DNA of 64,000 nucleotides, from assembly GCA_964019425.1 (NCBI GenBank), contig OZ025806.1:429374-493373 (forward strand), given 5' to 3'. Under the pieces are notes generated by a model, which did not search any database, was not told the origin of the DNA, and worked only from the letters and a program-made list of their open reading frames with translations. Origin of the DNA: Flectonema sp. DT1601 (Eukaryota; Euglenozoa; Diplonemea; Diplonemida; Diplonemidae). Positions 31,880-41,916 of this stretch are shown here, one piece after another. Made by a program: the position numbers and the translations under genes. The first letter of the stretch is position 1; every line of letters begins with the position of its first letter.

Positions 31880-34800
31880 ATGTACTTGTATGTGTGTTTT
31901 TTGTGTATCTTTTCTTCCAGTGCGAGTAGTTTTTTTGTTCTTACTTTTTAGGGAGGCTAACACGTTTGCGGGTTTGCGGGTTTAGGAACATCACAAGGAA
32001 TTTTGTAGTTTTGGAGGGTGTGATACCTTTTGAAACATGGTAAGCACAAAACGCTTGGTTGCATCGCCAAGGCACCCACCATGCTGTGTCATCCTAAGCT
32101 GGAAAGGGAAGTTACTCGAAAGTCTCACACCAACCTTGATTCGTTGACTGCATCGGTGTTGGGAACCTTAGGAGGTCGCCTGTTGCAGCTCCATTGTTGG
32201 GGTTCCCCGGGAAGGCTTATATAAATAAAAAGGAACGGCAATTATGTGGCTACATAGCTTTAAGCAATAGCAGGATAAGCCTTTCAACTAATATACGATG
32301 GCTTGCATTGTCGAAAGCCCCGGGATATCGAAGAAGATTAATACGCCACATTTTTCTTCTTCGGTTTCTGACACAGCATTGGCCAAGATCGCAATATTTT
32401 CAACCGCAGTCATGCCAGGAACGAAGCCTGATTGGGTATAAGCTCCCCTCCAATAGGTGTTCCAATCGGCGAAGGAATAAGAGCTTCAATGGGTTTTGCA
32501 ACAATAGAAGTCATTGAAATAGGGCGGTGCGAAGGTTCTGAGGAGTCTTTGGGAAAAGGAATGGCGTTTGCCTTTTTGAAACACTCAGGGAGGACCTTGT
32601 TAAGGACCTTGTTAAGGACCTTGTTATTCGAGATGGGGATCCGGACCTGCACTGTTAGTTCTCTTGAGGGAACTGAACACAGCCCTGGTTCTTCCTGCGA
32701 GGCTGCACCCCAGTCACCAGGGTTTTCCATTGGAGCTTCTGGCCTAGTATTCATCAGGGCCGCTTGGGAAGAAACAGCTTATAAGCGATGTCATTGGGGC
32801 TCGTGGTGTGGAAGTGCCGCCTTATCACCCCTGAGTTCCTGTATTTTTCTGTAGGTCCACAAGAAACCCTTATTGGGGCTACTTGGCTGGGGGGAAGAGG
32901 GGCTAGGACACGTTCCCCTTCCCTTGTGCTGAGGCTTGCACCACTTGTTGGGTAGCTTGGCGATTGCTACTTTTTCTACTGTTGGGCAAAGTTGTTTGAG
33001 AGTTTCTTCAAGGATTTTGTCTTTAATAGTCGTGTTGTGTGTGACCCAATGTATCGGAAAAGGCTGTCCAGTGTGCATCTTGGAACTTATTGGGGAGTGC
33101 TAACATTTGAGGTGGGTTGCTAATGGGAAAGTTGTGCAAAAGACGCGCATCTATGCTGGGGGGTGTAGGGCCAGATCAGGTTGTCGGTTTGAGGTGTCTG
33201 GGGTGGGAGGGGTCATCTGACGTTTCGCTGCTGCACGACGAGGTTTGCACCACTTATTTGGCAATGTTGCAATTCTAATAATCGTTTGTGTAAAGTTCAA
33301 TGGGGGTCTTCAATGATTTAACCTTAGGGAGGCGGGCAGTGTGGATATCAGCTTCTCAGTAAAATTCTTCCGCTTTTGTATAACCATTTCCGGTGTGGAG
33401 GGATGCCTTTCTCATTCGCAAGGGCCGAGATGTCGAAGTCCGCTAGTATAGGGGTACTGCCTGACATAAGGGTCTCTGGGTCGTATTGGCAGATGCTAAG
33501 GCACTTGTGTTGGGGAGTGTGGGGTTAGATCTGGGGTCGTACCGTGTCTGGGGGTCGTGGGTCTGAGTTGAGTTATCTCCAGGCCGTTGTCAGTAATCCA
33601 ATTATTTACTACGTTGCCAGCGTATCTTACAGTTACATTATTAAATGTAATGGGCCATGGCGGATGCCAAATTATAACTAAGAATTTCTATATCTGAGGA
33701 ATCAGGAGCAGTTTCCTGCAAGCGAGATATTTTCAGACCGTCTTTGAAGTAGGTGAGCAAACCACCACCACGACATTTGGAGCCAACAACCCTGTCCCTT
33801 CTTAGTGATGAGTGCCCATTCATGCGAAGAAGGTCACAGCTGTTCTTATTGAGCCAGGTTTCTTGAAGGTTAATAATATCAGGGTTACACCCACGGATAC
33901 TATTGACCCCAAAGCTGCTCGAGTGTTGGGTAATGATCTAACGTTCCATGATGGTACTATCAAAGGGCCAGGGTTTTGTTCAATACCAGACAGAATTAAG
34001 CGGCGTCTGGCAGTAGTAGAGAGATGGTGCTCCTTACTTGGTTGATGGGTTTGTAGTTGCTACTTTGATTTTTGGTTTCGGCAGGGGATTTGCCTGGGGT
34101 CCCAGGTTTATCACCGTATGGGGAGGGACCCCAGTAACTGGGCTGCCATGCCCGATTCTGTCCTGTGATATAAAAACGGGAACCAGGTGTCGGAGGTGGC
34201 ATTGCAAGGGGACCGATCTCTTTACGAGTGATCAATTCTCGATCAGGACTCTGTACCAAAGACAGCTGGTTTGTTCTGCGCGAGGGAATGATGGCACCGA
34301 GGATGCTGTTTCATAATCGGTGGTGTTGAGTCTGATGACTGGGGTGGTGGATAATTCGAGACTAACTGTGTCTACTGGTGACATAACAGTTGGAACAGAT
34401 GGATGCGGGTCAATGGCACACGGATGTTGATTGTCTGAACCCTCGGGGTTCGTAGTTTGGATTCCCAAACTTGGTGGCGGTCGATTGCTGATAAGCCTGT
34501 TTGCTTTGCAAACTGGCTTGGTTGTAGATGGTAATGGCTGAGTCGATTAGGTCAGTTGTATTAAGATTTCCAAGCCGGAGTGACCTGGGTGGTATAGCTG
34601 GATCACTGCTATTGGTGGCGGATTGTTTCCTGAAGGATTTGGGACTTAGGGTGTTCCAGGCACTGCCGTCATAAAAGCCTTGTGTAAGACTGATTTGCCA
34701 TCCACAAGCAGGGATACCTGGATTGGTTTACCTTTGTCAGGGTCTTCGGTGGTGATGGCCTGTTGTTGCGGCGTTGGAGAAGGGGCAACTGGTCTGTTGG

Positions 34801-35380
34801 GAGTAGAAAAATTGCCTCCGTGATTGCTGGATTATTGATGACTGCAGAGCATCTGTAACTGGAAGGTCCCAGTCCGGTTGACGGAGAGCCGCCTTACCCC
34901 ACGACTTAGGTATCTGTCGTTGTGGCTTGGCTGCTACTGCTGCCCACGACTTGCTCGGTTGTGGTGTATGTGCCGGATTTCTTTGCGGCGGAGACGTCTT
35001 ACTTTTCGGTGGAGGCGGTGGGGACTGCTTGCCTCTTGTCGACGAGTTAGCAACTAGGCTGATGAGGGTGTTTATTGGGGTCTTCATCTGGACCCTACTC
35101 TTCTTCTTCTTCATAGTTATTCAAAAAGGTGTTGTGACTGATGGGGGACGCACCTTACTGCTCTTTCACCGTTTTGTTTGGATCGAGATCAATAAAGTAC
35201 AGAAACTGTAGCTTTAGAATCGTTGGTGCCTGTGTCTTACATGTATCTAGTTCCCTTCCTGGGTAAGTAACTAAACCAAGCTTCTTCGTTCCAGGGGGTC
35301 GGGTCTGATCAAAACTGTTTTCGGCAGCGAGGCCGATAATTAGCCTTCCTATACTATGCACCTGGGAAAGAGAAGTATAC
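31880..35380 (-). mobile_element. Degraded LINE (non-LTR retrotransposon)
   Basis: Read on the - strand, the parts come in LINE order. About 35114-34737 is a Pro/Lys-rich ORF1-like stretch with SKSWAAVAAKP. About 33823-33540 resembles an apurinic-type endonuclease (SKCRGGGLLTYFKDGL, then WITDNGLEITQL). A linker between about 33300 and 32790 contains two copies of an LPNKWCKP phrase. About 32640-32280 is reverse transcriptase: FKKANAIPFPK, HRPISMTSIVAKPIEALI, and motif A split over two frames (LIFFDIPG / GAFDNASHRIL). The catalytic FADD-type block is not found downstream, so the 3' part is missing or unreadable. Many frameshifts and stops make it inactive. GC content is clearly above that of the surrounding spacers. 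The end points are approximate, and no poly(A) tail or target-site duplication was identified. Confidence 0.8.
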
Positions 35381-35793
35381 TTAATTGAATGAACATGCAT
35401 AGGCCTTGCGGACGCAAAGGTACTTGTCCACGGCTGAGATGATTAAACACAAATCTCTTTTCCGGTGGTGCCACTTGCTCCTGCTCGTTTGCACTCATTC
35501 ATTTTTTATTGTTGCCTGCAGCCTCTTCACACAAAACTGCTTTCATCACTTGTTACATGGGTGTGATATTACTTTTATATTTGAATCCCAACCTCTTTCA
35601 GACTGTTCATGTTGTATCCTGTTAGTTCTAAAGTGTTTAATAACTCGTTTGGTTAAATTCACAATTAATACACAGATGGCTTCAGTCTCTGAAGCCATGT
35701 CAAGGCTCACAAAGTAAACCACATTAATGAGGTTTCCGCACGTTAATGATGGATCGAAATCATTTTAGTTACCGACTTCAGTAGATGAATGTC
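35381..35793. other. Spacer downstream of the - strand block
   Basis: Ordinary AT-rich sequence with no supported gene. It includes the 3' flank of the last - strand gene and the boundary with the LINE remnant. Confidence 0.5.
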
Positions 35794-36324
35794 TCAGGTG
35801 TACTTTCCAAGATAAGATGAAATATCTGCTAACTGCTTGCCTTCAACATCAAGTAGCTGCTGCCTGTTTGGGGGTGGAGGGGCATTCGGATCAACATCTA
35901 TTGAGCTAAGAAGAAGAGATTCCGTCCAAAGAGCGAGTTTTCGCACGAGAACTGCCTCATGGAATGGCTGTCTGAATAGTAGCGTTGGGTCAAGTGGTTT
36001 GGCAGGTGCTTCAGAAGTGTTATTGTGAAGAACTTCTGTCAGCTTCATTCTCAAAATGTCGTTTTCTCTTGTCAGGTCTTCGAGTTTTGACACTAATCCC
36101 AATTCTCTTTTTTTACTCTCTTCTCTATCTTCTAACTGATGGCAAAGGGCAACAGTTGCGTCAGTTCCGCTGATTGCAGTCACTGCAGCTTCTTCTATGG
36201 TCTGGATTCTGGTTATCATCACTAACCTTGCTGCACATTCGGTTTCTAATATCGCCACCCTCACATTCAACTCACTTCCCTCAATTCCCATTAAGGCAGC
36301 TTCGAGGTCGACATATTTTCTCAT
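35794..36324 (-). CDS. Small hypothetical coiled-coil protein
   Basis: This is a 176-residue protein. The open frame extends nine codons upstream, but the first ATG is at 36324 (MRKYVDLEAALMG), 28 nt after an acceptor-like TTTTGTCAG. The region from about residue 5 to 100 is helical coiled coil (for example KLEDLTRENDILRMKLTEVL), followed by a Pro-rich loop (DPNAPPPPNRQQ) and a short C-terminal helix. No known family, signal peptide or membrane span is seen. It is the last gene of the leftward block before the region of dead elements. Small proteins of this type often belong to the flagellum or basal body, but that is only context. Confidence 0.7.
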   Translation of the reverse strand: MRKYVDLEAALMGIEGSELNVRVAILETECAARLVMITRIQTIEEAAVTAISGTDATVALCHQLEDREESKKRELGLVSKLEDLTRENDILRMKLTEVLHNNTSEAPAKPLDPTLLFRQPFHEAVLVRKLALWTESLLLSSIDVDPNAPPPPNRQQLLDVEGKQLADISSYLGKYT

Positions 36325-36547
36325 TTTTTGTTTTGTTTTTAAGGATGCCAACCTGACAAAACGACCTACCCTTTCATCATAAATTCATTATATTTTTTGA
36401 AGAACTTGTTTGCGACAAACTCATACTAAATATACCCCTGTTCAGTAAAAATACTTATTAAGTGTATTGTTTACATGTTTATAATAACAATTCAATCATC
36501 CGTGTAAGTGAGTTACTACAAAACAAAACGTACAAAAGTTAACCTTT

Positions 36548-37411
36548 TCACTCATCAACTCTTAATTTACTACTATTAGAGATGAGAGTCTTGAGGAGGG
36601 GATTAGTAAATGGTTGAGTCACTGATGCAATTAAAAATGCCCGAATGGCCAGAGACCAACTGGCAACTACGAACGAAAAGAACTTCCCGCCACTTGTGTT
36701 TGGTGTGAACGAAGGGCTGTCGTTAAATCCGGAAATCACATTTAGTAGATAACGAAAAACATCGATATAGGAACTTCCTTCACAAATAGCCATCGGACCA
36801 GAAATAACAATACAAACTGAAAGAACCACCGATGGTATGGCGACAAATATGAGGAACAGTAATTTCATGAGTGCGTTGTTTTTACTGTCACCAGCTGTCT
36901 CCGATATAAAAGTCTCACCAGGATCATTAAGAGAAAGAAGGTTTAGCAGAGGTTCTGAGACAGGAGCTGACAGAAGAGCCGACCCAACAGCAAACAGTCC
37001 AAGTCCCCATGACGACGCCATGAGGACAAAGAAACGTCCGCCATCACTAGAAGGCACCAGTGACGTCAGTCCAGCTATGGATGTGGACATCACAGATCCC
37101 AAAAAGTAGAATCCATCTTCAAACTTTGCGCTCTCTACTGCAGCCAATATCGCACCCATTGGAACTGCCCACAACATTACAGCTGCTGGAAATCCAAACC
37201 AGAATATAAACATGACCTTGGCTACAGATTTTATTTTCCTTTTCCTCTTCGCATCCATCTTCGGTAACGGGAGTCTCAATCCACCAGAAACAGAAGATAG
37301 ATCGCTGCTACTCTGCTCCTCTCCAATAGTAGCTCGCCTGCTATCACAGACAGATCTTCGTATTGGAGCATCAGGTAGTTCTCTCACATCCTGCCGACTG
37401 TCTTCAGGCAT
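36548..37411 (-). CDS. Membrane protein with two TM-pore-loop-TM repeats (K2P-like layout)
   Basis: This is a 287-residue protein. A hydrophilic N-terminus (residues 1-60, with a basic KRKRKIK stretch) is followed by two similar units: residues about 64-150 and 183-268. Each has a hydrophobic span, a short amphipathic loop ending in a Pro and then GG-R/K-FF, and a second hydrophobic span with an ASSW/ASW phrase. The order and the SLVPSSDGGRFF block recall two-pore-domain K+ channels, where a TIGFGDYVP-type filter precedes Gly-Arg. Here the filter positions read SIAGLTSLVP and ISGFNDSPSFTP, so the K+ signature is absent. It could be a very diverged channel or an unrelated duplicated membrane protein. 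The ATG is 7 nt after CTTCACAG. Confidence 0.75.
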   Translation of the reverse strand: MPEDSRQDVRELPDAPIRRSVCDSRRATIGEEQSSSDLSSVSGGLRLPLPKMDAKRKRKIKSVAKVMFIFWFGFPAAVMLWAVPMGAILAAVESAKFEDGFYFLGSVMSTSIAGLTSLVPSSDGGRFFVLMASSWGLGLFAVGSALLSAPVSEPLLNLLSLNDPGETFISETAGDSKNNALMKLLFLIFVAIPSVVLSVCIVISGPMAICEGSSYIDVFRYLLNVISGFNDSPSFTPNTSGGKFFSFVVASWSLAIRAFLIASVTQPFTNPLLKTLISNSSKLRVDE

Positions 37412-38319
37412 ATTATATCTGTGAAGCGTTAAGTGTAAAGGGTGCTAACTTATTAATCATTCACATGAGAGACCTTGCCCCGGGATCAATTACGCCCACC
37501 TGCTTAACAATCTTATTAGTTGCTGTGAAAGATGGGATAAAAGCAGTCTTACAAATTTCAAGCAGTCGGAACCTCAACGGAGTACTTTGAATAGAGAGAA
37601 AAGATAAAATAAACACCAATGAGGGTTTGTTAAATTATTTCTTAATCTGATTGTGTAGTTGCTTTGCATGAACATCAAACACCTAACCAGTATTAACGGA
37701 GTGTATGAGAAGAATAAAACAGCTCTTAATAAAAACAGGAAGACAGCAATATCTTTATTTGTAAGCTTAATCAATTCTTCACCAGAAAAAAAAAAAAAAA
37801 AAAAAAAAAAAAGTACCGAAGGCACGCTGAGAATGTGGCAAACTGAATTACCAAACTGAGGGGAAGAAAAAAAAACGGAAATAATTGCATCTGCCAGTGT
37901 GGAGAGAACAGGATGGCAGTTGTATACATTTTGTAACAAGCTTGACAACGAGTGTGCATCACTTGAGTGTACCCACCTGAGGTTCCACAGGCTGGCAGTT
38001 CCAGCGGGGCGGATCACATCCACTTGAGCCAACTAACATCGATAAATTGCTTTACGAGTTGAAGGTACTATATCTTCATTTTTTAAAAACAGGAATTAAC
38101 AAAAGAAAAATAGAATATGAGCATTTGTCAAGCAAAGGTCTCCAGGGAAGTTAGCTAAGAATTATAAGAATCAAAAAAAAAAATGGATCCTCTCTCGGTA
38201 GATTACAACGATCTCTACAAAGAAATAAATAACACAAAAAAATTAACAACGAAGAATTGCCGTTTTTCCCCCACACAGGAAGTTAGAAAAGAAAATGTGG
38301 GTGCTAAATAAAAAGGGTT
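37412..38319. other. Spacer with a GC-richer patch
   Basis: A poly(A) run at about 37785-37811. A GC-rich patch at about 37970-38030 (containing CAGCGGGGCGGATC) stands out but matches no RNA gene I recognise, and the overlapping open frames lack a normal start. Otherwise nothing is seen. Confidence 0.5.
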
Positions 38320-39552
38320 TCACGCATCCCAGGTCTTTCCTTTTATTGCTGTTTCAAATTCTTCATGCCAGTTAATCATTTGCATGACAGCCATTGGTCC
38401 AGCAAAGGCGAATAGTGTTGTGTACTCGGGCATCTTTTCAGTTAGTTTTTCTATAATGATCCCACATATTTTAGCCATGAGTTCCTGACACTGAACTTTA
38501 CCGTCATCAAGACATTGACAGCAGACGTCCATGATTGCACCCACAGTTGTGACGGTTAACAGCCTCATCTGGTCTGAAAACTTCTGATGGTCTTGGTATT
38601 TAGGACTCGCACCGTCAAGGAACAGATCCATAGCTCTCTTCATTATGAGTTTTGCTGGAGGAATTAGTTGCTCAATCAAATCACTTCCTGGTTTCGTGTG
38701 TTTGCTAATTTGCTCGCGTACCTCAGGGTACTCAGTGAGCTTTTCCAATGCCATCGATACTGTTTTGGAGGAGTTTTTTTTTTTTTTTGTTTTTTTATCA
38801 TAAAATCTAATATTTTACACCAGCTGACATTACATACCGGCTTTTTCAATCCATTTGTTTCGCTTTTCTTCTTCGATGTTTTCTCCGAGAATCTTTTTTG
38901 CGTAACTACGGAACGGACTGACGTAAACGTCAAATGGGGTCCAGTTCCCTTCAAGAACTTTTGTCATCTCATCGAGAGCCTTCTTCTTCGCGCTTTCAAC
39001 GCCGTCGATTCCTATTTGAGGTTTTTGATATAGTGAGTCAATATTGTAGATATAGTATAATAGTCGTGTGAAATACATACCGAGAGCTGCTTGAAGTTCC
39101 GCAGTGTCTGGGACTTCGGTTCCGTATTTGTCTTTGAACTCCTGGGCCTGTTTTTTTTTTGTTTGTTTTTTTTCAATAAAATGAATAACTATAAATATCA
39201 AACACAAGTAGTGAAACATCACTCACACCTGTTTGTTTTCCTCAACCATTTTTATGATGTAGCTGAAAATCTGATCTATTTGTTCTCTCTTGTCACCATC
39301 TCCCGCCTTTGCAGGCGATTTTGCTTGAGCTGCTGAGGATATTAAGTTGACATGTTGCTTACTAGCTGCTGGGAAGTCTGCCAAATTCTTAGCTTCTTTC
39401 ATTACTCTGCCTCCGACTGTTAATTTTTGTTCTCCGACAGGGACTTTTGTCTCTGCTTCGATGGCTCTTTTGAGTTCAGGAATAGACCAGCCTTCTTCTG
39501 CATTGATGGTCAGAGTACTCTCTCCGTGTTTAACTTGAATAGGGTATCCCAT
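38320..39552 (-). CDS. Ubiquitin-like-domain protein with helical C-terminal region (three introns)
   Basis: Exons on the - strand are 39552-39229, 39147-39081, 39011-38838 and 38759-38320. They give 334 residues, with introns of 81, 69 and 78 nt (donors GTGTGA, GTATGT, GTATGT; acceptors ACAG, ATAG, ACAG), and all joins keep frame. Residues about 1-75 look like a ubiquitin-like fold (GYPIQVKHGESTLTI, then KVPVGEQKLTVGGRVM). This is followed by an Ala/Lys linker, a helical segment, and a C-terminal helical domain of about 200 residues ending in KGKTWDA. UBL plus helical domain is the layout of BAG-type and other adaptor proteins that link chaperones or the proteasome, but I do not recognise the C-terminal domain. 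It is the most intron-rich gene in the window. Confidence 0.82.
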
Positions 39553-40360
39553 TTTGCTTTTTTTTTTTTTTTTTTAAATATAAACGCTGTAATTCAAAGT
39601 ATAATACGACTGACGATGTTCGAATTTTTTTTTTCACATAATGAGCATTGATGTCTGGCAGTATAATCGCTGTTGTTAATCTCAACCGCCAGTGTTTCTG
39701 TTTGTCCACCCCATCAGCGTTGACTCTGTTGAGTGTTGAAGGGGGTTTTCTATTTTTTTTTCTTTCATTATTTTATTGATTTCTGGTTTTTATTTCGTTC
39801 CTTTTCTTCCATACGGTGATTGAAAAAAGGTGAAATACGGAGAGTGGATAACCACCAGATCACAATGCGTTCAATGTAATTCTTCAATGGTGTACTGTTG
39901 ACCATTGAAGAACATTGCGCAAAAAAAAAAAAAAAAAATAAATAATAAGGAAAATCAAGCAAGTCGGTGGAGGAGAACAGAGCTAGCCAAAGATGGTGAC
40001 TACCTCTAGCCATCACATTATTTATTTGATCGGATCGTAGTACATGTGACTTCGTGATTTATCTCGTCACCTGCTGAGTCCATCAAAAGAGTGAACCAGA
40101 CAAAGGGAAACGAATAGCGGCCTTGCGGATAATTAATAATATTTGATCCCAAGAGCTGACGAGATGTGATTGTAACTTTCAAGGGCGCCAACGAATAAAT
40201 TAGCGACTCTCCTATCAAACAAGAGGAAAGTTAACCTATTAGCCGTAACTACGTAGTTGCTGCAATTTTCTGTCGAAGTTTTTTTTTTGACGAAAATACC
40301 CAACACCCACACACAGAGGCTTCATATTTCTTTGGAAAATAACAACAAGATTGCGTCTCC
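39553..40360. other. Spacer
   Basis: Poly(T) at 39557-39575 just upstream of the UBL gene and poly(A) at about 39922-39938. A short inverted repeat around AATTCTTCAATGGTGTACTGTTGACCATTGAAGAA (about 39879-39912) could form a small hairpin. No gene is supported. Confidence 0.55.
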
Positions 40361-41303
40361 CTATTGAGTCTTTTTGTCAGAGGAAGAACGGATCTGGTCA
40401 AGACGCTGTTTTTGTTTGAATTAATAATAATAATAACAACAACAATAATAAAGAACTATCTGTACATACCTCCTGCATCTTGGTGTGGCACAGCTCAGCC
40501 AGGGCAGCCTTGTCGTGGTATTTCTTGTCGAGAGAAAGAGCATTCTTAGAGACTTCGAATAAATCAACTTTGATGTCTGCAGGGGCTCCTGGCATTCCGT
40601 TAAGCGGCCAGCTGACTTCATTGTTAACAGCGAGAAATCCATAAATTGGGAGATCCATGTCGATAGGCCATTGGAATGAACCTCTTCTGAATGGAAGAAG
40701 CTGATCTGGAGACTTGTTAACAACACCTTCAGGGAAGAAGGAAAGGTATCCGTTACTTCCTTCCATGAAAGTCATAACATCATTGATGACTGGTTCTTGT
40801 CTTTCTCTGTCAATCTCCCAACTTCCTTCAGCATCCTTCTTATAGTAAACAGGAAAGTGACCTGCAAGTCTAAACACGGCTCCTCCAATAGGAAGGCTCA
40901 ACAGCGTGTGTTTTAATAAAGTTCTCATCTGTGGAATAGTTTTCAGAGGTACTAATGAAGTATAAATCATAGCATCCAACCATGAGGTGTGGTTAATTAG
41001 AATAAAAGCTTTTGAAGGAACTTTTTCCCAGTCAACGTTGGCATCGATTTTAATTTGTGGGTTCAAAAACATAACAATTGAAAATGCAACGACGGCAGAC
41101 TTGCACACGATGGCTTCTCTCATCTTTACAGGAAGAGTAAATTCAGTCAGCTTTGCAATACAAAAGGCTCCAATCAAAGCGTTCAACGTAACCAGAGTGA
41201 ACCACCACTGTCCAGGTTTACATAATAAAGGAATTCTCAGACGGAGAAGAGTAGTCCACCCAAACAACGCGAAGACAGCGCCAGTAATGATAAGCGACAA
41301 CAT
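40361..41303 (-). CDS. Lysophospholipid/glycerolipid acyltransferase (PlsC-like)
   Basis: Exons 41303-40470 and 40405-40361 give 292 residues. The 64-nt intron (GTATGT donor, AAAACAG acceptor) consists largely of TTA/TTG triplets, which read as a false poly-Leu tail if not spliced. The real tail reads RLDQIRSSSDKKTQ. The HX4D motif is at residues 105-110 (HTSWLD) and FPEG at about 190-193, the two hallmark catalytic and glycerol-phosphate-binding motifs of the LPLAT family. Two or three hydrophobic spans in the first ~80 residues would anchor it in the ER membrane. The protein likely makes phosphatidic acid or remodels lysophospholipids; which acyl acceptor it uses cannot be told. The open frame continues upstream but the first ATG is 41303, shortly after TTGTCAAG. 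Confidence 0.9.
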
Positions 41304-41916
41304 TTCAGTGATAACCTTGACAAAAGAAGAAAAATGTTGATGAAGCACCTTCAACTCATAAATATAATAAAAAGGAACGGGAGGAAAAAAAAAAAAAAAA
41401 AAAAAAAGAAAAAAAAAGATAACAAGATACAGTAATAATTCTATTTTTTTTTTAAAAAAAGGGGGTTGAAATGTTTTTATTTATGAAGAAATAAACATCT
41501 GTATTGTACCAGAGTTAACTAAAATAAACGTTATTTATGATACACACGTTGATTAAAGATTAGTACAGGTATGACGTTGAGGACTTTACCTAGCTGCATA
41601 CACATCTCTTATTCCATGTTGTCATTCAGTGCAGTACGGATTCGAGTTGGTGGAGTAATTAGTCTCGTTGATTCCGTTAACGAGATCTCGACCCTTCAGT
41701 AGGGGCGCTCGTCGCTTAGGTCGGAGGCGTTCTACGTCCTTTTTTCAAGACAGTGCCGCCCTCCTTAAGGGCGGCACTGTCTTGGAAAAAGGTGCGCCTT
41801 CAGCAGGCGTAAGAGCGAGCTATCATTCAAATTACTTAAATAGTCGTGAGCCTTGGGAACCAAAACCTTAGTTAATTAATAACAGTACAAAGTAAAACGT
41901 AAAAAAACGAAAAAAA
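41304..41916. other. Spacer containing structured GC-rich sequence
   Basis: It has poly(A) near 41383-41407, then a GC-rich structured stretch at about 41660-41822. That stretch holds a small inverted repeat (TCTCGTT/AACGAGA at 41663-41683), the palindrome CGAGATCTCG (41681-41690) and the long hairpin listed separately. No coding gene is supported. Confidence 0.65.
41738..41792. repeat. 25-bp near-perfect inverted repeat (hairpin)
   Basis: The arms 41738-41762 and 41768-41792 pair over 25 positions. The inner 17 bp (CAAGACAGTGCCGCCCT and its complement) are perfect and GC-rich, then come one T/G mismatch (a wobble in + strand RNA), six T-A pairs and two C-G pairs. The loop is five bases (CCTTA). 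Flanking sequence (about 41705-41737 and 41793-41821) shows a weaker outer complementarity (GCTCG..CTTA against TAAG..CGAGC). It could be a structured RNA element, a terminator-like hairpin, or a remnant of a foldback/MITE transposon. Confidence 0.92.

Noticed and set aside
31880-35380. Small + strand open frames such as 32432-32854
   Set aside because: They are antisense readings of the LINE remnant, whose recognisable motifs are all on the - strand.
37574-38032. 152-residue - strand open frame
   Set aside because: It starts at a non-ATG codon, runs through a poly(A) tract as poly-Phe, and has no domain; only the first part is GC-richer and could be RNA or chance.
40398-40470. Poly-Leu C-terminus of the acyltransferase
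   Set aside because: It reads through a 64-nt intron made of TTA/TTG triplets. The GTATGT donor and ACAG acceptor splice in phase to a normal tail.
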